From: Spirogloea muscicola
Lineage: Eukaryota; Streptophyta; Zygnematophyceae; Spirogloeales; Spirogloeaceae
Assembly: GCA_009602725.1 (NCBI GenBank)
Contig: WELB01000015.1
Coordinates: forward strand, 103,607-114,557
DNA: 10,951 nt
Direction of reading: 5' to 3'
Each line of letters opens with the position of its first letter. Positions within the stretch are counted from its first letter, which is position 1. The position numbers and the translations under genes are program-made. Shown here one piece after another: positions 9,901-10,951 of this stretch. Under the pieces are notes generated by a model. The model made no database searches and was not told the origin of the DNA. It worked only from the letters and a program-made list of their open reading frames with translations.

Positions 9901-10951
9901 AAGCACCGTGGTTAGAAAAAAACAGCCTCAACACCACCATCAAATCCAGCAGGGTCACAGTTATGGGGTATTACGGAGTATTATGGAGGGTAAGTGTGGA
10001 TGATATCTAGAGTGCTGACTGGAGGCAACGAGAGAGGGTTGCAGGTCAGTCGCTGTCGTCCTCACCGGCCCGAGACGGATGAGGGCTGCTCGCAGCTCCC
10101 CTGCCCGTTGCTGCCGCGCCGCCGGCGCCATGACAACAGACACTCGTGAGGTGCCGTGTTTGTCACGAAGCCCATGCTTCGGCAGACCAAGGCTGCCGCA
10201 GGCCTGGGCGTAGCGTGCGTGCACCTTGAACATCAGCTCAGAGCGGCCACGCTTGTTATCTAGCCACCGCTTGACTGCCCACGAGCCGAGCGTCGTCCCG
10301 ATCTGCAGCAGCCTGGAGGCAGCCATCACCCCAAGCGCCGGCGGCCGGACTGCGGATGAGAGGCTGAGATGGGCGCTATCACTCAAGGAGCAGCAGTACT
10401 AGTCGAAGCGCACGACTTAAGATGGTAAGACTGCAGCTGCTGAAAATAAACAGCGGCTGAAATAGCCGGCCCGGTGCATACAGAGGGTGCTCATAAGTAT
10501 ATCAGTGTATAGTTTGCTCATGATGATATCAGTGTATAGTTATGATTATATTCATGACAACACTTATGACCAACTTTTATGTATTAGCGGAGCCACCGCC
10601 GGCCAAGAGCGATGGAATCGGAGGCTGCTCTGCAGGTGCCAAGCTGCAGCTAACGACTTGTGGCAGGTGACAGCACGGGTGCGACAATGAGACGGCGGCG
10701 GCGGCGGCGGCGCTGGCGCCGGCGGCGGCTAACCGGCGGGTGAGTAGGAGCGGGCGGCTGCGGAAGTAGGCGGCGATGCGGGCGGCGTCGTAGTCGAGCC
10801 AGCGCTCGGTCTCGCCGCTGGACGCGTCGGCGATGTACCCCGAGAACTCGGAGAAGGTGTCCGCCTCCGCCATGTACTTCCCGAACCCGTCGCCGCCGCC
10901 GCCGCCGCCGCCGACGCCGCCGCGGCCGCCGCCTCCGGGGGCCGCCGTCGC
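3758..10951 (-). CDS. ABC1K (ADCK/COQ8-like) atypical kinase, ABC1K6-type, 22 exons, 5'-partial
   Basis: Twenty-two exons join in frame into 735 residues plus TAA (tta at 3758-3760). The frame is open to the right window edge, so the real start and any chloroplast transit peptide lie outside. Visible motifs, numbered from the first visible codon: K121-I-A-Q124 (KxGQ-type), LLQD (143-146), Ala-rich loop A181-A-A-S-L-G-Q187, VAVK with K203, E251-M-D-Y..EA.N260, hinge VLVMQWVE (288-295), H326-A-D-P-H-P-G-N333 and D346-F-G348. All core ABC1 catalytic residues are present; the KxGQ glycine is Ala and the hinge has Gln where Glu is usual. A C-terminal extension of about 390 residues follows, typical of the plant and algal ABC1K6-like branch. 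Arabidopsis relatives are chloroplast and plastoglobule proteins linked to prenyl-lipid metabolism; that role is inferred here. Family membership is near certain, the exact subfamily likely. The terminal two introns are the weakest part of the model. Confidence 0.9.
4274..4444 (-). CDS. ABC1K exon 21 (boundaries tentative)
   Basis: The reliable core is [20 protein letters not shown], then [13 protein letters not shown], a helical segment as expected near the C-terminus. The 5' limit is a choice: acceptor GACAG after GTGTTG gives phase 0 with exon 20. Other AGs closer to the core do not keep frame with the preferred donors. The 3' limit has no GT before a stop, and the best donor is GAG followed by GCAAGC, a GC-type site in phase 0. 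Confidence 0.55.
4704..4910 (-). CDS. ABC1K exon 20, ending in a Pro/Ala/Val repeat
   Basis: Sixty-nine residues from [17 protein letters not shown] through [20 protein letters not shown] to [20 protein letters not shown]. The first 50 residues are family-like; the end is a short duplicated unit ([12 protein letters not shown]) in a likely flexible linker. The acceptor is TGCAG. The chosen donor is GTGAGC. An alternative, GTATCA 9 bases further on, would add Val-Ser-Gln and keep phase 0. Confidence 0.82.
4708..4743 (-). repeat. 18-base in-frame tandem duplication in exon 20
   Basis: Two adjacent 18-base units differ by one base and encode PAVVAS and PAVAAS, in the linker near the C-terminus of the kinase. 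Confidence 0.8.
5092..5133 (-). CDS. ABC1K exon 19 (42-base microexon)
   Basis: Fourteen residues, [14 protein letters not shown], phase 0, between TGCAG and donor GTTGGC. It matches the EGxFVRxxLLxEVxKGxDA segment of the family when joined to exons 18 and 20. Confidence 0.9.
5339..5434 (-). CDS. ABC1K exon 18
   Basis: Thirty-two residues, [20 protein letters not shown] and then [12 protein letters not shown], phase 0. It is an acidic linker followed by the conserved L..ML.F.LS.E helix. The acceptor is CGCAG and the donor GTCAGT. Confidence 0.87.
5553..5597 (-). CDS. ABC1K exon 17 (45-base microexon)
   Basis: Fifteen residues, [15 protein letters not shown], phase 0, between acceptor GTCAG and a perfect GTGAGT donor. 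After LLYK it gives the LLYKDGxFxxxRLESL segment seen in relatives. Confidence 0.9.
5885..6026 (-). CDS. ABC1K exon 16
   Basis: Completes the split Ser, then 47 residues: [18 protein letters not shown], then [27 protein letters not shown]. It is one of the best conserved parts of the C-terminal extension of ABC1K6-type proteins. The acceptor is ACCAG and the donor GTTCTT (phase 0), a poor site fixed by the join to exon 17. Confidence 0.94.
6219..6269 (-). CDS. ABC1K exon 15 (51-base exon)
   Basis: Completes the split Met and encodes [16 protein letters not shown] plus the first two bases of a Ser codon. This is the YKFKFxIPxYFSLVIRS block of the family. The acceptor is TGCAG and the donor GTCAGT (phase 2). 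Confidence 0.92.
6492..6570 (-). CDS. ABC1K exon 14
   Basis: Encodes [20 protein letters not shown] followed by GNLGRT and a split Met. It matches the NISFGDLxGNLGxTM block of ABC1K6-like proteins. The acceptor is ACCAG. The donor is AT then GTCAGC (phase 2). Reading past the donor gives an unrelated Ser/Ala-rich tail. Confidence 0.88.
6772..6821 (-). CDS. ABC1K exon 13 (50-base exon)
   Basis: Encodes [16 protein letters not shown] between two split Gly codons. It corresponds to the LGxLPP....ALT segment after the kinase core. The acceptor is TGCAG and the donor GTCTGT (phase 1), which is non-consensus. Confidence 0.87.
7051..7165 (-). CDS. ABC1K exon 12: DFG motif
   Basis: Completes Asp346 and reads [20 protein letters not shown] and onward to LAKDFVAL, ending in a split Gly codon. 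DFGMMG is the metal-binding motif in the form typical of chloroplast ABC1K proteins. The acceptor is TGCAG and the donor GTACAC (phase 2). Confidence 0.95.
7584..7692 (-). CDS. ABC1K exon 11: HADPHPGN catalytic loop
   Basis: Thirty-six residues plus one base. It reads [20 protein letters not shown], then [17 protein letters not shown]326-A-D328 and N333 form the ABC1 catalytic loop. The acceptor is TGCAG. The donor GTACTT, in phase 1, splits the Asp codon of the DFG motif. Confidence 0.96.
7898..7939 (-). CDS. ABC1K exon 10 (42-base microexon)
   Basis: Fourteen residues, [14 protein letters not shown], phase 0. It supplies the Gly completing the WVEG hinge and the following L.EV.DL..IE helix. 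The acceptor is CTCAG. The donor GTCTGC is unusual, and its position is set by the homologous join to VGVYCS in exon 11. Confidence 0.88.
8344..8434 (-). CDS. ABC1K exon 9: hinge region
   Basis: After the split Arg it encodes [18 protein letters not shown] and then [12 protein letters not shown]. The VLVMxWxE block is the hinge. The usual Glu before Trp is Gln292 here. The acceptor is GGCAG and the donor GTGAGA, phase 0. Confidence 0.93.
8555..8598 (-). CDS. ABC1K exon 8 (44-base microexon with EMDYxxEAxN)
   Basis: Encodes [14 protein letters not shown] plus two bases (phase 2). It carries the conserved Glu of the ABC1 ExD..EA.N motif, thought to pair with the VAVK lysine. The acceptor is GGCAG and the donor GTAGCA. 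The split Arg codon is completed by exon 9. Confidence 0.93.
8650..8777. repeat. 21-base direct repeat in intron 7
   Basis: The 21-base string cattgttccaatgcagactg plus t occurs at 8650-8670 and again at 8757-8777. Each copy contains a small self-complementary core (cattg, ttc, caatg). Confidence 0.85.
8711..8749. repeat. interspersed repeat copy, intron 7
   Basis: About 39 bases running from cggctg through ggtgcatacag to ttcat resemble 10453-10494 in intron 1, same orientation, with a few differences and small gaps. Confidence 0.55.
8861..8896 (-). CDS. ABC1K exon 7 (36-base microexon)
   Basis: Twelve residues, [12 protein letters not shown], phase 0, between acceptor TGCAG and donor GTAAGC, which is close to consensus. 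It matches the conserved VVDEWA.SLF helix of ABC1K proteins and leads directly into EMDY. Confidence 0.93.
9161..9313 (-). CDS. ABC1K exon 6: VAVK lysine
   Basis: Fifty-one residues, phase 0, from [20 protein letters not shown] through GVRAAIALD to FAKLNTDLQ. Lys203 in VAVK is the ATP-contacting lysine, and RAAIALD is the conserved ALD-type helix start of the family. The acceptor is CGCAG and the donor GTGGGA. Confidence 0.95.
9389..9432. repeat. 22-base tandem repeat, two copies, intron 5
   Basis: tgcacatagtccagat plus six bases is repeated head to tail (9389-9410 and 9411-9432) with two differences. Confidence 0.9.
9513..9683 (-). CDS. ABC1K exon 5: DxIPPEYL to Ala-rich loop
   Basis: Fifty-seven residues, phase 0. 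It opens with [18 protein letters not shown], passes through [15 protein letters not shown] and closes with PVAAASLGQ, the Ala-rich nucleotide-binding loop that replaces the Gly-rich loop of ordinary kinases. The donor is GTTCGA, a weak site, but phase and homology fix it. An open frame runs on past the donor into the intron and should be ignored. Confidence 0.95.
9849..9887 (-). CDS. ABC1K exon 4 (39-base microexon with the KxGQ-type motif)
   Basis: Thirteen residues, [13 protein letters not shown], phase 0, between acceptor TGCAG and donor GTGAGC. This is the KxGQ-type signature, with Lys121 and Gln124 kept and the glycine replaced by Ala123. The following exon completes [12 protein letters not shown]. 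As far as I recall, the Ala form is shared with plant ABC1K5/6-type proteins, so it is probably a subfamily trait rather than damage. Confidence 0.92.
10066..10110 (-). CDS. ABC1K exon 3 (45-base microexon)
   Basis: Fifteen residues, [15 protein letters not shown], with phase 0 at both ends. It starts after GGCAG and ends at donor GTGAGG. It supplies the LRxxLxxLGP element that precedes the KxGQ motif in every ABC1 protein. Spliced after exon 2 it gives MFKQRAGELR, aligned with the MFKxRAxELR spacing of the family. Confidence 0.88.
10225..10312 (-). CDS. ABC1K exon 2
   Basis: Begins after TCCAG in phase 2 and completes the second Arg of LTRR. It encodes [11 protein letters not shown], then a basic segment ending RGRSELMFK. 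The join gives [19 protein letters not shown], which follows the family pattern without a gap. The donor is GTGCAC. Reading through this donor stays open for some distance, so a naive open frame runs into the intron. Confidence 0.85.
10453..10494. repeat. interspersed repeat copy, intron 1
   Basis: Partner of 8711-8749. It shares cggctg, the agcc-rich middle and ggtgcatacag. Confidence 0.55.
10499..10541. repeat. 16-base direct repeat, intron 1
   Basis: atatcagtgtatagtt occurs at 10499-10514 and 10526-10541 in an AT-rich patch of intron 1. Confidence 0.85.
10734..10951 (-). CDS. ABC1K exon 1 (5'-partial): Gly-rich N-terminus and start of mature region
   Basis: The frame is open from the window edge, with 72 codons plus 2 bases. 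The first 25 visible residues are Ala/Gly-rich, with a run of six glycines. The next part reads [18 protein letters not shown], then an acidic segment and [14 protein letters not shown], which matches the conserved RPLLLLRR-type segment ahead of the kinase-like fold. The first visible ATG (10871-10873) is unlikely to be the true start, because the frame continues upstream without a stop and a transit peptide is expected. The donor is GTTAGC in phase 2, followed at once by a GCC-rich intron start that would read as poly-Ala if retained. Confidence 0.85.

Noticed and set aside
9961-10386. 141-codon minus-strand open frame as a separate protein
   Set aside because: It merges exons 2 and 3 with introns 1, 2 and 3 by chance; splicing restores the conserved segment.
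1-10951. tRNA or rRNA genes
   Set aside because: No T-loop motif with matching acceptor and anticodon stems and no rRNA-like segment were noticed on either strand by eye.

Overview
The window looks like nuclear DNA of a photosynthetic eukaryote, most likely a green alga. The evidence is one recognisable gene, on the minus strand from about 3758 past the right edge at 10951. It belongs to the ABC1K (ADCK/COQ8/UbiB-like) atypical kinases, and within them looks closest to the plant and algal chloroplast ABC1K6-type branch. The gene is cut into many short exons by spliceosomal introns of 114 to 421 bases. GCC/GGC trinucleotide runs at both ends of the window and a Gly-rich N-terminal stretch fit a GC-rich algal genome. 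The species cannot be named from what is here.

Layout: (1) 1-204 is GC-rich and ends at a strong plus-strand splice donor; it may be an exon of a neighbouring plus-strand gene, but this is weak. (2) 205-1051 has no recognisable gene and holds a family of short direct repeats at 686-834. (3) 1052-1493 is a long imperfect inverted repeat (arms about 181 and 195 bases, loop about 66). Its arms carry the same degraded reading frame, and that frame runs on from the right arm into a CCHC zinc-knuckle motif at 1489-1530, so it looks like a folded-back piece of a retroelement gag-type gene. (4) 1564-3757 has no recognisable gene; it holds an 87-base-period direct repeat (2222-2350) and a lone TATA-like string (2990-2997). 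(5) 3758-10951 is the ABC1K gene: 22 exons can be joined in frame to give 735 residues plus stop. The 5' end, with the true start codon and any transit peptide, lies beyond the window.

The joined reading frame carries the whole ABC1K signature in order: a KxGQ-type motif (here K-I-A-Q), an Ala-rich loop (AAASLGQ), the VAVK lysine, the EMDY..EA.N helix, the hinge (VLVMQWVE), the HADPHPGN catalytic loop, the DFG metal-binding motif, and a long C-terminal extension. Reading phase is kept across all 21 introns and the protein follows the family order without gaps, which strongly supports the model. The least certain parts are the last two introns: the start and end of exon 21, including a proposed GC-AG intron. 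Family knowledge places such proteins in chloroplasts, often at plastoglobules, acting in prenyl-lipid (plastoquinone/tocopherol) metabolism and stress responses. That role is inferred from homology, not shown here.
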